Shown here: positions 1 through 8,072 of the stretch, in pieces | Position numbering within the stretch: the stretch's first letter is position 1 | How the letters are laid out: each line of letters opens with the position of its first letter | Origin: Streptomyces sp. NBC_00554 | GTDB taxonomy: Bacteria > Actinomycetota > Actinomycetes > Streptomycetales > Streptomycetaceae | Length of the DNA stretch: 64,000 nucleotides | Assembly: GCF_041431135.1 (NCBI RefSeq) | Contig: NZ_CP107799.1 | Coordinates: forward strand, 5,580,001-5,644,000 | Direction of reading: 5' to 3' | The notes under the pieces: model-generated | The model's input: only the letters and a program-made list of their open reading frames with translations | The model's database searches: none | What the model was told of the DNA's origin: nothing | Translations under genes and position numbers: made by a program

Positions 1-25
1 ATACAGGCACTGATCACTCGGTTTG

Positions 26-784
26 TCACCCTTTGGCGCGTCGCGAGACGAACGTTTCGAGCCCGTCGAGGATCCGCTGAAGACCGAACTCGAAGTGGTC
101 GAAGTCGGTACCGAAGGCGTCCTCGCTGAGAGAGGCGAGGAAGGGGTGGTTGCCGTCGGCCATGACCTTCTCGAAGACGGGGATGTGGGCCTGCCAGAAC
201 TCGGCATCGGTCAGACCTGTTCTGCGTTCCGCCTCCTCCTGGTACACCTGCGTGCGGGCGGCCCCGACGACGTATCCGTCGATCATGACGATCGCCGAGA
301 CCAGCTCGGGATCGGACAGGCCCATCGGCTTGATGCGGGCGAGCATCTTCTCCATGCCGTCGAGCGCGCTCGGGCCGAGGATCGGGCGGGACTGGTTGAC
401 CTGGAGCAGCCAGGGGTGGCGCCGGTAGAGGGCGAGGGTCGCCCGGCCCAGGGCCTCCAGGGCCGAGCGCCAGCTGCCGTCGCCGAGGTCGGCAGGGTTC
501 TCGGACGGCCTCTGGACGCGGTCCAGCATCAGGTCGAGCAGTTCCCCCTTGCCGGGGACGTAGCGGTAGAGGGACATCGCTCCGGTGCCCAGTTCGGTGC
601 CGATCCGGCGCATCGAGACCGCGTCAAGGCCGTCGGAGTCCGCGACCAGGATGGCCGCCTCCACGATCCGCTCCAGCGTCAGGCCCGGCTTGGGCCCGCG
701 GCTGGGGCGCTTGCCGGTGTCCCACAGCAGTTCGAGGGTGCGCCGGATGTCGCCGCTGCCGCTGGTCTCCGTGCTGCTTGTCAT
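26..784 (-). CDS. TetR-family transcriptional regulator
   Basis: This 252-residue protein has an N-terminal helix-turn-helix at about residues 35-85 (LERIVEAAILVADSDG, then MRRIGTELGTGAMSLYRYV). The rest is a ligand-binding core of the TetR_C type often found beside drug exporters. It is transcribed away from a DrrA/DrrB-type ABC exporter, and the 96-bp gap holds two matching palindromes. This is the usual arrangement of a repressor controlling itself and an efflux pump, released by the pump's substrate. Family assignment is firm; the ligand and target are inferred from context. Confidence 0.9.
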   Translation of the reverse strand: MTSSTETSGSGDIRRTLELLWDTGKRPSRGPKPGLTLERIVEAAILVADSDGLDAVSMRRIGTELGTGAMSLYRYVPGKGELLDLMLDRVQRPSENPADLGDGSWRSALEALGRATLALYRRHPWLLQVNQSRPILGPSALDGMEKMLARIKPMGLSDPELVSAIVMIDGYVVGAARTQVYQEEAERRTGLTDAEFWQAHIPVFEKVMADGNHPFLASLSEDAFGTDFDHFEFGLQRILDGLETFVSRRAKG

Positions 785-816
785 GGGTGCAGCTTAGTTC
801 CGTGGCAAAAAACTGA

Positions 817-850
817 GTACGTCGTACGCGTAATCGGGTACGGTGTACCC
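817..850. promoter_or_regulatory. Twin palindromic operator between TetR gene and exporter
   Basis: Two copies of GTAC-N3-GTAC lie at 817-827 and 838-848. The second extends to GGGTAC-N3-GTACCC at 836-850. Their centres are 21 bp apart, about two helical turns, so two repressor dimers could sit on the same DNA face. They fall between the divergent starts at 784 and 881. Binding by the adjacent TetR protein is inferred. Confidence 0.6.
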
Positions 851-880
851 AGTTAAGGGGAAGAGGGAGAAGGGGGAACC

Positions 881-1870
881 ATGAGCGAGGGTTACGCGGT
901 ACGGGCCGAGGGCCTGGAGAAGCGGTACGGGGAGAAGCACGCGCTCGACGGCTTCGATCTGGCGGTGCGGGAGGGTACGGTGCACGGCCTGCTCGGGCCG
1001 AACGGCGCGGGCAAGACCACCGCCGTCCGCATCCTGTCCACACTCCTGCGGCTCGACGGCGGGAGCGCTACGGTGGCCGGCCTGGACGTGGCACGGCAGC
1101 CGCGGGAGGTACGGGCGAGGATCGGGCTCACGGGGCAGTACGCCGCCGTGGACGAGGTGCTCACCGGGCGGCAGAACCTGGAGATGTTCGGCAGGCTGTT
1201 CCATCTGGGCGGACGCCGGGCGCGGCTGCGGGCGGGCGAGCTGCTTGAGCAGTTCGACCTCGTCGAGGCCGCCGACAAGGGCGTCGGGAAGTACAGCGGC
1301 GGCATGCGGCGCCGCCTCGACCTCGCCGCGTCGATGATCCTCACCCCGAGCGTGCTGTTCCTGGACGAGCCGACGACCGGGCTCGACCCCCGTGGCCGGG
1401 GTGAAGTCTGGGATTCCGTACGGGCGTTGGTGACCGGCGGTACGACCGTCCTGCTGACCACGCAGTACCTGGAGGAGGCCGACAAGCTCGCCTCGCACAT
1501 CACCGTGATCGACCAGGGCCGGGCCATCGCGGACGACACTCCGGACGGGCTGAAGGACACGGTCGGCGGCGACCGCATCGAGGTCGTGGTGAGCGAACGC
1601 GCCGACATCCCGCGGGTGGTGAAGGTGGTGGCCCGGGTGGCGGACGGCGAACCGGAGTCGGACGAGACCGAACTCCGCGTCCACGCGCCGGTGACCGACC
1701 GGGTGGCCGCGCTCACCGACGTGGCGCGGACCCTCCAGGACGAGGGCGTCGCCGTCGAGGACATCGGCCTGCGCAGGCCGAGCCTCGACGACGTGTTCCT
1801 GCGCCTGACCGGACACCGTACGGCCGCCGTCGACGGCACGGACACGAGCAAGAAGGAGGCGGTGGCATGA
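881..1870 (+). CDS. DrrA-type ABC transporter ATPase
   Basis: This 329-residue ATP-binding subunit of an ABC-2 exporter shows a Walker A (GPNGAGKTT), a signature motif (SGGMRRR) and a Walker B with D-loop (LFLDEPTTGLD). It also carries the roughly 90-residue C-terminal extension typical of DrrA/daunorubicin-resistance ATPases. A purine-rich site (AGGGGG) precedes the ATG by four bases. The stop overlaps the start of the permease gene by 4 bp, so the two are translationally coupled. It should power efflux of a hydrophobic compound; the substrate cannot be read from sequence. Confidence 0.92.
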   Translation: MSEGYAVRAEGLEKRYGEKHALDGFDLAVREGTVHGLLGPNGAGKTTAVRILSTLLRLDGGSATVAGLDVARQPREVRARIGLTGQYAAVDEVLTGRQNLEMFGRLFHLGGRRARLRAGELLEQFDLVEAADKGVGKYSGGMRRRLDLAASMILTPSVLFLDEPTTGLDPRGRGEVWDSVRALVTGGTTVLLTTQYLEEADKLASHITVIDQGRAIADDTPDGLKDTVGGDRIEVVVSERADIPRVVKVVARVADGEPESDETELRVHAPVTDRVAALTDVARTLQDEGVAVEDIGLRRPSLDDVFLRLTGHRTAAVDGTDTSKKEAVA

Positions 1871-2688
1871 GCGCGCTGGAACTGACCGGACCGAGCGGTC
1901 GCGGTCGTACGTACTGGGCACTCGTCGACTGCTGGAACGTCGTCCGGCGCGGACTGACCCACTATCAGCGCCAACCCATCAACATCGTCTGGCAGTTGGG
2001 CTTCCCGATCCTCTCCGTGCTGCTGTATGGGTATGTCTTCGGCAGTGCGATGAAGGTGCCCGGGGGCGGGGACTACAAGGACTTCCTGATGCCGGGCATG
2101 TTCGTGATGACGATGGCCTTCGGCTTCATCAACACTGCGACGGTCGTGGTCTACGACGCGACCAGGGGCGTCATCGACCGGTTCCGCTCGATGCCGATGG
2201 CGCCGTCCGCCGTGGTCTCCGGTCGCGGGGTGACGGATCTGCTCGGCGCCTGCGCGGAGTTGACGATCCTGATGCTCACCGCGTTCGCCATGGGCTGGCG
2301 TCCCGACGGCGGACTCGCCTTCCTGGCGGCCTTCGGACTGCTGCTCTGGCTGCGCTTCTCACTGATCTGGCTCGGCGTGTGGCTCGGCCTCATGGTGCCC
2401 AACCCGGAGGCGGCGGGCGGACTGTTCGCGGTCGCCTTCCCGCTGACGATGATCTCCAGTATCTTCGTCGCGCCGCAGCTGATGCCGGACTGGCTCGGCT
2501 TCGTCGCGGCCTGGAACCCGATCTCGTCCACGGCGGCGGCCGCGCGTGACCTGTTCGGCACGCCGGTCGGCAGCGGGGACTCATGGGTCGAGCAGCACGC
2601 CCTGCTGATGGCGGGCGTATGGCCGCTGGTCCTGACGCTGATCTTCCTGCCGCTGGCGGTGCGCAGGTTCAGGAAGCTGAGCCACTGA
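1867..2688 (+). CDS. DrrB-type ABC-2 permease
   Basis: This 273-residue integral membrane protein has about six hydrophobic segments and the ABC-2/DrrB layout: a short cytoplasmic start, then membrane helices from about residue 35, with the conserved patch around FRSMPMAPSAVVSGR. It overlaps the ATPase gene by 4 bp (ATGA) and should form the membrane channel of the same exporter. A strong hairpin follows the stop codon. The drug-export role is inferred from family and the upstream TetR gene. Confidence 0.9.
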   Translation: MSALELTGPSGRGRTYWALVDCWNVVRRGLTHYQRQPINIVWQLGFPILSVLLYGYVFGSAMKVPGGGDYKDFLMPGMFVMTMAFGFINTATVVVYDATRGVIDRFRSMPMAPSAVVSGRGVTDLLGACAELTILMLTAFAMGWRPDGGLAFLAAFGLLLWLRFSLIWLGVWLGLMVPNPEAAGGLFAVAFPLTMISSIFVAPQLMPDWLGFVAAWNPISSTAAAARDLFGTPVGSGDSWVEQHALLMAGVWPLVLTLIFLPLAVRRFRKLSH

Positions 2689-2704
2689 GACGGGACATGA
2701 GAGA

Positions 2705-2732
2705 GGGGCGCCCGGCGAGTGCCGGGCGCCCC
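2705..2732. terminator. Bidirectional hairpin terminator
   Basis: A perfect 12-bp GC-rich stem (GGGGCGCCCGGC at 2705-2716 and its complement at 2721-2732) encloses a GAGT loop. It lies between the convergent ends of the permease gene (2688) and serC (2750) and probably terminates transcription from both sides. There is no U-tract, as is common in Streptomyces. Confidence 0.8.
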
Positions 2733-2749
2733 CATCCTCGTAAGACCGG

Positions 2750-3868
2750 TTACAGCTTCTCGATCACGTAGTCGATGCACTTCGTCAGTGCCTCGACGTC
2801 CGCCGGGTCGATGGCCGGGAACATCGCGACACGGAGCTGGTTGCGGCCCAGCTTGCGGTACGGCTCGGTGTCGACGATGCCGTTGGCGCGCAGCACCTTG
2901 GCGACGGCGGCGGCGTCGATCTCGTCCGCGAAGTCGATCGTGCCGATGACCTGCGAGCGCTTGGCCGGGTCGGCGATGAACGGGGTCGCGTACTTGCTCT
3001 CCTCGGCCCAGCTGTAGAGGCGGGTGGAGGAGTCCTTGGTACGGCCGGCGGACCAGGCGAGCCCGCCCTGGCCGTTGATCCACTCCAGCTGCTCGTTGAG
3101 GAGGAACAGGGTGGCGAGGGCCGGGGTGTTGTACGTCTGGTTCTTGCGGGAGTTGTCGATCGCCGTGGGGAGCGAGAAGAACTCCGGGATGTGACGCCCG
3201 CTCGCGTGGATCCGCTCGGCGCGCTCGATCGCCGCCGGGGAGAAGACGCCGATCCACAGCCCGCCGTCGGAGGCGAAGGACTTCTGCGGGGCGAAGTAGT
3301 AGACGTCGGTCTCGGCGATGTCGACCGGGAGGCCGCCGGCGCCGGAGGTGGCGTCCACCAGGACGAGGGAGCCCTCGTCGGCGCCGGCCACGCGCTTGAT
3401 GGGGGCCGCGACGCCGGTGGAGGTCTCGTTGTGCGTGAAGGCGTAGACGTCCACGCCCGCCTCGGCCTGCGGCTCGGGGTGCGTGCCGGGGTCACTGCTG
3501 ATCACGGTGGGCTCGGCGAGCCAGGGCGCGAGCTTCGCGGCCTTGGCGAACTTCGAGCTGAACTCACCGAAGGTGAGGTGCTGCGACTTGTTCTCGATGA
3601 GCCCGGCGGTCGCGACGTCCCAGAACGCGGTGGACCCACCGTTGCCGAGGACGACCTCGTACCCCTCAGGCAGCGAGAACAGCGAGCTCACACCCTCGCG
3701 CACCTTGCCGACCAGGTTTTTCACCGGGGCCTGGCGGTGGGATGTCCCGAGCAGGGAACTGCCGGTCGCCGCGAGGGCGTCCAGCGCCTCCGTCCGCACC
3801 TTGGAGGGGCCCGCGCCGAAACGTCCGTCGGCGGGCTTGATGTCAGCGGGGATCTGGATATCAGCCAC
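2750..3868 (-). CDS. serC: Phosphoserine aminotransferase
   Basis: This PLP-dependent class V aminotransferase converts 3-phosphohydroxypyruvate and glutamate to phosphoserine in serine synthesis, and can also act in pyridoxine synthesis. The 372-residue length and the start MADIQIPADIKPADGRFGAGPSK fit the actinobacterial SerC branch. The PLP lysine is K196 in YFAPQKSFAS, and D172 in VLVDATSGAG should bind the pyridine nitrogen. It is a single-gene unit with a hairpin downstream and an inverted repeat upstream. Confidence 0.96.
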   Translation of the reverse strand: MADIQIPADIKPADGRFGAGPSKVRTEALDALAATGSSLLGTSHRQAPVKNLVGKVREGVSSLFSLPEGYEVVLGNGGSTAFWDVATAGLIENKSQHLTFGEFSSKFAKAAKLAPWLAEPTVISSDPGTHPEPQAEAGVDVYAFTHNETSTGVAAPIKRVAGADEGSLVLVDATSGAGGLPVDIAETDVYYFAPQKSFASDGGLWIGVFSPAAIERAERIHASGRHIPEFFSLPTAIDNSRKNQTYNTPALATLFLLNEQLEWINGQGGLAWSAGRTKDSSTRLYSWAEESKYATPFIADPAKRSQVIGTIDFADEIDAAAVAKVLRANGIVDTEPYRKLGRNQLRVAMFPAIDPADVEALTKCIDYVIEKL

Positions 3869-3948
3869 GATCGGGAGCCTAGCCGCTTCCGGAAACGTGG
3901 GTGAAACCTCGTCCGTCGGGTGAGACGGGGGTGGGGGTGACGCGGGGG

Positions 3949-4207
3949 GTTTTTCGCCCCCTCCGCCCCTACCCGTCCCTTGTTCCTGGGGCTCCGCCCC
4001 AGACCCCGCTCCTCAAACGCCGGAGGGGCTGGATCTTTCGCCGGCCGGAGCTGCAATCTTTCGCACCGGCGGCAGATCTTTCTCCCCGGCCGGGGAGAGA
4101 TCTTTCAGCCCGTCCGGCGTTTGAGGACGAGCGCGTCAGCGCGATGCGGGGGTCTGGGGGCGGAGCCCCCAGGAACGGGACGGGAAGGGGCGGAGGGGGC
4201 GAAGAAA
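3949..4207. repeat. Family A intergenic repeat, head-to-head inverted pair
   Basis: Two copies of one C-rich element face each other. The left copy (about 3951-4033) begins with TTTTCGCCCCCTCCGCCCC, passes through a small hairpin around GGGGCTCCGCCCC and ends near CTCCTCAAACGCCGGAGGGG. The right copy (about 4105-4207) is its reverse complement with a short insert. The centre holds repeated ATCTTTC blocks. The same element recurs at 49936-50042 and 60556-60778. The unit fills the gap between serC and the P450 gene and could fold as a long hairpin terminating both. Confidence 0.8.
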
Positions 4208-5422
4208 CTACGGCGTCGTCAGCCGCACCGGCAGACCGAACAGGTCGTTCTGTGTGACCACCGGCTTGTTGCGGAGTTCGGAGGGTGGGACTGCCAGGTC
4301 GAGGGTGGGGAAGCGTTCGTACAGGGCCGGGAGGGCTACTGCCGCCTCGAGGCGGGAGAGTGCTGCGCCGGGGCAGACGTGTGGGCCGTGGCCGAAGGAG
4401 ATGTGGCGGTTCGAGGAGGTGCGGGTGATGTCGAAGGCGCCTGCGGTCGGGCCGTGGGCCTGCTCGTCGCGGCCGATCGCTCCGTAGGAGACGATCAGCG
4501 CGTCTCCCGCGGGGAGCACCTTGTCGCCGACGGGAACGTCCTCCGTCGCGAAGCGGATCAGGACGTGCGAGGTGGGTGTGGAGTAGCGAAGGGTCTCCTC
4601 GACCACCGCGGACCAGTCGGCCTCGCCGGAGAGGACCAGGGCGCGCTGGTCGGGGTGGAGCGACAGGTTGACGACGGCGTTGACGATGAGGGAGATCGTC
4701 GTCTCGTGGCCCGCCGCGACCATCAGCTGGAGGGTGGAGACGATCTCCTCGTCGGTGAGGTGGTCGCCGTCCTCGGAGGCGAGGAGGAGTGCCGACGTGA
4801 GGTCGTCACCCGGTTCGGCGCGCTTGGCCGCGACCGTCTCGGCCATGATGCCCGCGAGTTCCGTGAGCGTGGCGATTACCTCGGCCGGCGGCGTCTGCGT
4901 GGAGAAGAACTTCTCGAAGAGCTCCTTGAGACGGGGAAGCTTCGCCTCGTCGATGCCCATGAGGTCGGCGATGACGAACATGGGGAGCGGGTAGGCGAAG
5001 TCGGCCTTGAGGTCGACGACATCGGCGTCCGTCGGCAGGCCGTCGAGCAGCCCCTCGGTCAGCTTGGCGATCCGCTCCCGCATCTGCTCCACCCGCCGCG
5101 GAGTCAGCGCCTGCGCCACCAGCGTCCGCATCCGGCGATGGTCCGCACCGTCCACCGTGAGCATCGAACGGCCGGGGTTCGCGAGCCCGATCAGCGGCCA
5201 GTCCGGGGCTATCTCGCCGCGCTGCCAGGCACCCCAGACGTTGATGTCCTTCACAAGGCGGGGGTCGGTCAGCAGCTTCTTCGCCTCGGCGTGATGGGTG
5301 ACCGCCCACACCGGGACCTCGCCGGGCAGCTCCACGGCGGCGAGCGGACCAGCCTCGCGGAGGCGGGCGCTCTCCCCCTCGAGGTCGGTGACGAACGGGT
5401 CCAGCGCGATACGAGTGGTCAT
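4208..5422 (-). CDS. Cytochrome P450 (CYP154-like), last gene of conservon
   Basis: This 404-residue P450 has the I-helix motif AGHET (237-241), the K-helix ExxR (E276-T-L-R279) and the haem-ligand loop FGHGPHVCPG with Cys350. The ATG at 5422 overlaps the stop of the upstream P450 gene by 4 bp; longer in-frame extensions would run into that gene. In Streptomyces conservons a CYP154-type P450 commonly follows a CYP157-type one, which matches this order. It would need a separate ferredoxin and reductase. The substrate is unknown. Confidence 0.93.
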   Translation of the reverse strand: MTTRIALDPFVTDLEGESARLREAGPLAAVELPGEVPVWAVTHHAEAKKLLTDPRLVKDINVWGAWQRGEIAPDWPLIGLANPGRSMLTVDGADHRRMRTLVAQALTPRRVEQMRERIAKLTEGLLDGLPTDADVVDLKADFAYPLPMFVIADLMGIDEAKLPRLKELFEKFFSTQTPPAEVIATLTELAGIMAETVAAKRAEPGDDLTSALLLASEDGDHLTDEEIVSTLQLMVAAGHETTISLIVNAVVNLSLHPDQRALVLSGEADWSAVVEETLRYSTPTSHVLIRFATEDVPVGDKVLPAGDALIVSYGAIGRDEQAHGPTAGAFDITRTSSNRHISFGHGPHVCPGAALSRLEAAVALPALYERFPTLDLAVPPSELRNKPVVTQNDLFGLPVRLTTP

Positions 5423-6642
5423 GCGGGCGTGCCTCCCAGGGCCGGAGTCGGGGTGAATCTCACAGGCAGTTCGGTCAGCCCCCGCAGCCACGGGGAGGGC
5501 CGCCGGGTCAGCGACTCGGCGGTCACGGCGAGGTCGATGTCCGGCAGCCGGTCCAGTACGACCTCGATCCCGGTCCGCGCGATGACCTCCGCGACCTCCT
5601 GAGCCGGGAACGGGCAGCGGTGTTCACCGTGGCCGAAGGAGAAGTGGGCGTTGTTGCCGCCGGTGAGGGCGGAGCCGTCGGTCCGCACCTGGGGGTCGGA
5701 GTTGGCGCCCTGCAGACCGAGGATGAGCAGGTCGCCGGAGCGGATGCGGCGGCCGCCGAGCTGGGTGTCGCGGGAGGTCCAGCGCCCTGCGATGTTCTGG
5801 GAGGGGGTGTCCTCCCACAGGACCTCGTTCATGGCCTCGGCGACGCTGTGCCGGCCGCCGAACAGCGAGGCCGCGAAACGGTCGTCGGTGAGCATCAGGC
5901 GCAGCGAGTTGCCGATCCAGTCGGCGGTCGGCTGGTGGCCCGCGGCCATCATGACCATCAGGTCCTGGGCGATCTCCTCGTCCGTGAACCCGGAAGTGTC
6001 CGCGAGCATGCGGGACACGACGTCGTTCGCGGGCGCCGCCTTCCGGTCGGCGAGCAACTGCCCCATGGACGTGGCCAGATGCTGCTGCCCCGCGAGCGCC
6101 CCCTCCCGACCGTTGATCATGTCGTTGAGGGCGGTGACCAGACCGGGACCCTGCTCGTCCGAGAAGCCGAAGAGAGTCGCGAGGACGCGGACCGGCAGCA
6201 GCGCCGCGTAGTCCTCGACGAGGTCCGTCTCGCCCTTGGCGCACACCGCGTCGATGAGCTCGTCGGCGAACTTCTCGGCGTGGCCGCGCAGTTCGAAGGG
6301 GTCGACGGCTTCGAGGGCGTCGCTGATCATCGCGGCGCGCTCGCGGTGGCGTTCGCCGACCGTGTAGAGGATGGAGGGCTGCTTGCGGCCGATCATCGGA
6401 AGGAGCGGCCAGTCGTCCGGGATGTTCGGCCACTGGCTCCACAGGTCGGAGTCCCGGCTGAACAGCACGGGATCGCCGGTGACCTGGTGCAGTTCGCGGT
6501 AGCCGAGCACCAGCCACGCCGGTACGTCACCGTCGAGCACGACCGGCACCACGGACCCGTGGTCGCGCCGCATCTCCCGGTACAGCTCGGCGGGTTCGGT
6601 CTGGAACCTGGGCCCGCTGAGGGGCACGGGGGCGGCGGTCAC
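5419..6642 (-). CDS. CYP157-type cytochrome P450 lacking the ExxR motif
   Basis: This 407-residue P450-fold protein keeps the haem cysteine (Cys343 in FGHGEHRCPFP) and a variant I-helix AGHQPT (234-239). The K-helix reads NEVLWED, with Trp276 where ExxR requires Arg. The loss of ExxR is a described trait of the CYP157 family. The gene overlaps the GTPase gene upstream and the CYP154-like gene downstream by 4 bp each. Family membership and conservon context are strong; catalytic activity and substrate are unknown. Confidence 0.92.
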   Translation of the reverse strand: MTAAPVPLSGPRFQTEPAELYREMRRDHGSVVPVVLDGDVPAWLVLGYRELHQVTGDPVLFSRDSDLWSQWPNIPDDWPLLPMIGRKQPSILYTVGERHRERAAMISDALEAVDPFELRGHAEKFADELIDAVCAKGETDLVEDYAALLPVRVLATLFGFSDEQGPGLVTALNDMINGREGALAGQQHLATSMGQLLADRKAAPANDVVSRMLADTSGFTDEEIAQDLMVMMAAGHQPTADWIGNSLRLMLTDDRFAASLFGGRHSVAEAMNEVLWEDTPSQNIAGRWTSRDTQLGGRRIRSGDLLILGLQGANSDPQVRTDGSALTGGNNAHFSFGHGEHRCPFPAQEVAEVIARTGIEVVLDRLPDIDLAVTAESLTRRPSPWLRGLTELPVRFTPTPALGGTPA

Positions 6643-7331
6643 AGGGCCAACTCCGGTGATTTGAGGGGGTTTTCGCCGACGGCTCCGGGTGCGCTGCCGG
6701 CGGCGTACAGACTCTGCAGGTGCTCGATCAGCGTGATCAGCACCCGCTTGCCGGACTCCCGCGAGCGGGCGTCGCAGTCGAGCAGCGGGATGTGCGGGTC
6801 GAGGTCGAGGGCCTCGCGGATCTGGGCGGGGGTGTGCGCGGGGCCGCCGAAGTCGTTGCAGGCCACGATGAACGGCATGCCGTGGTGTTCCAGGCGGTCG
6901 ATGGCGTACCAGGAGTCGTCGATGCGCCGCGTGTCCACGAGCACGACCGCGCCGAGCGTGCCGGAGAACAGGCGGTCCCAGAGGAACCAGAACCGCTCCT
7001 GCCCCGGCGCGCCGAACAGGTACAGCACATTGCGGGCATCGAGTGTGATGCGCCCGAAGTCGAAGGCGACGGTGGTCGCGGACTTGCCGCGCACCTCGCT
7101 GATGTCGTCGATCGCCTCGCCCGCCTGCGTCATCGTCTCCTCGGTGTTGAGGGGACGTATCTCGCTCACGGAGCGGACCAGCGTCGTCTTGCCGACGCCG
7201 AAACCGCCGACAACGACGATCTTGAGGCCGTTGTCCGCCGACGCCGCGAGGGGCGTACGGGCGTCAGAAGGCGACGACGACGGCGATGGCAGCGATGGCG
7301 GCGTACCGGCGTCAGAGGTTACGGAGTCCAA
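6639..7331 (-). CDS. cvnD: CvnD, conservon small GTPase
   Basis: This 230-residue Ras-like GTPase has a P-loop (GGFGVGKTT, 42-50), a switch II motif (FGAPGQERF) and an NxxD-like base-recognition segment (VACNDFGG). It has a Ser/Pro-rich 30-residue N-terminal tail, as in other conservon GTPases. It follows the DUF742 gene with a 20-bp overlap and overlaps the CYP157 gene by 4 bp. By analogy with described conservons it may bind CvnA-CvnC at the membrane in a G-protein-like relay. Confidence 0.93.
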   Translation of the reverse strand: MDSVTSDAGTPPSLPSPSSSPSDARTPLAASADNGLKIVVVGGFGVGKTTLVRSVSEIRPLNTEETMTQAGEAIDDISEVRGKSATTVAFDFGRITLDARNVLYLFGAPGQERFWFLWDRLFSGTLGAVVLVDTRRIDDSWYAIDRLEHHGMPFIVACNDFGGPAHTPAQIREALDLDPHIPLLDCDARSRESGKRVLITLIEHLQSLYAAGSAPGAVGENPLKSPELAL

Positions 7332-7668
7332 CGAGCACCTGCTCCAGGATGTCGGGATCGGGGAGGCCGGAAGGAACAGCGGTGTGCGGGTGACGGGCGC
7401 TGACGCGGCCCGCGGCGAGCAGGTCGGAGAGCAGGATCTTCGTGATGCTCACCGGCAGCCGCAGTTCGGCCGCGAGCTCGACGACCGCCGTGGGCCGCTG
7501 GGCGAACCGCAGGATCGCGGCGTGCTCCGACTGCATGCCCGCCACCGGATCGCACTCGGCGACCACCAGCGTCACCAGGTCGAACGGGGCGTCGGGACCG
7601 GACCGGCTGCGCCCTCCCGTGAGGGTGTACAGCCTGTCGGGCGCGTCGTCCCTGCCGGGACGGCTCAT
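7312..7668 (-). CDS. cvnC: CvnC, DUF742 protein
   Basis: This 118-residue DUF742 protein starts MSRPGRDDAPDRLYTLTGGR and contains the conserved core DLVTLVVAECDPVAGMQSEH followed by a winged-helix-like segment. The ATG at 7668 overlaps the CvnB stop by 4 bp; a longer frame exists but would overlap cvnB heavily. DUF742 proteins are the third member of conservon operons; their biochemical role is not established. Confidence 0.92.
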   Translation of the reverse strand: MSRPGRDDAPDRLYTLTGGRSRSGPDAPFDLVTLVVAECDPVAGMQSEHAAILRFAQRPTAVVELAAELRLPVSITKILLSDLLAAGRVSARHPHTAVPSGLPDPDILEQVLVGLRNL

Positions 7669-8072
7669 GACGAACGAGGCTGCGCGTTCAGGTGCTCGCC
7701 CAGTTGTTCCACCAGTTCGGTCATGTTGTGCCCGACCAGACCGGCGTCCGCGTCCTCGGTCGTGACCACCGCCAGGTGGGCGCCGTCGCCCGCCTCGACG
7801 ATGAACAGGACTCCGCCGTAGAACTCGGCCATCGCGGACCGTACGCCTCCGCTGCCGTCGCCGAACTCCACGGACGCCCCGTGGGAGAGCGACTGGATGC
7901 CGGCGGCGATCGCGGCGAGCTGGTCGGCCTGGTCGACCGAGAGTTCCGGGGTGCGGCACAGCTTCAGGCCGTCGCGGGAGAGTACGAGCGCGTGCCGCGC
8001 GCCCGGGGTGCGCTCAAGGAGGCCCTCGATGAGCCAGGAGAGCTTCTCGTCGGCGGTGGTGGTGCCCGTCAT
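7665..8072 (-). CDS. cvnB: CvnB, roadblock/LC7 protein
   Basis: This 135-residue roadblock/LC7-fold protein (LSWLIEGLLERTPGARHALV, then AEFYGGVLFIVEAG) resembles MglB-type partners of small GTPases. It is coupled by ATGA overlaps to cvnA upstream and cvnC downstream. In conservons it is thought to bind or regulate the CvnD GTPase. The family assignment is secure. Confidence 0.93.
   Translation of the reverse strand: MTGTTTADEKLSWLIEGLLERTPGARHALVLSRDGLKLCRTPELSVDQADQLAAIAAGIQSLSHGASVEFGDGSGGVRSAMAEFYGGVLFIVEAGDGAHLAVVTTEDADAGLVGHNMTELVEQLGEHLNAQPRSS

Noticed and set aside
4208..6642. Two P450 genes as part of a biosynthetic gene cluster
   Set aside because: They are translationally coupled to conservon genes, and no synthase genes lie nearby.
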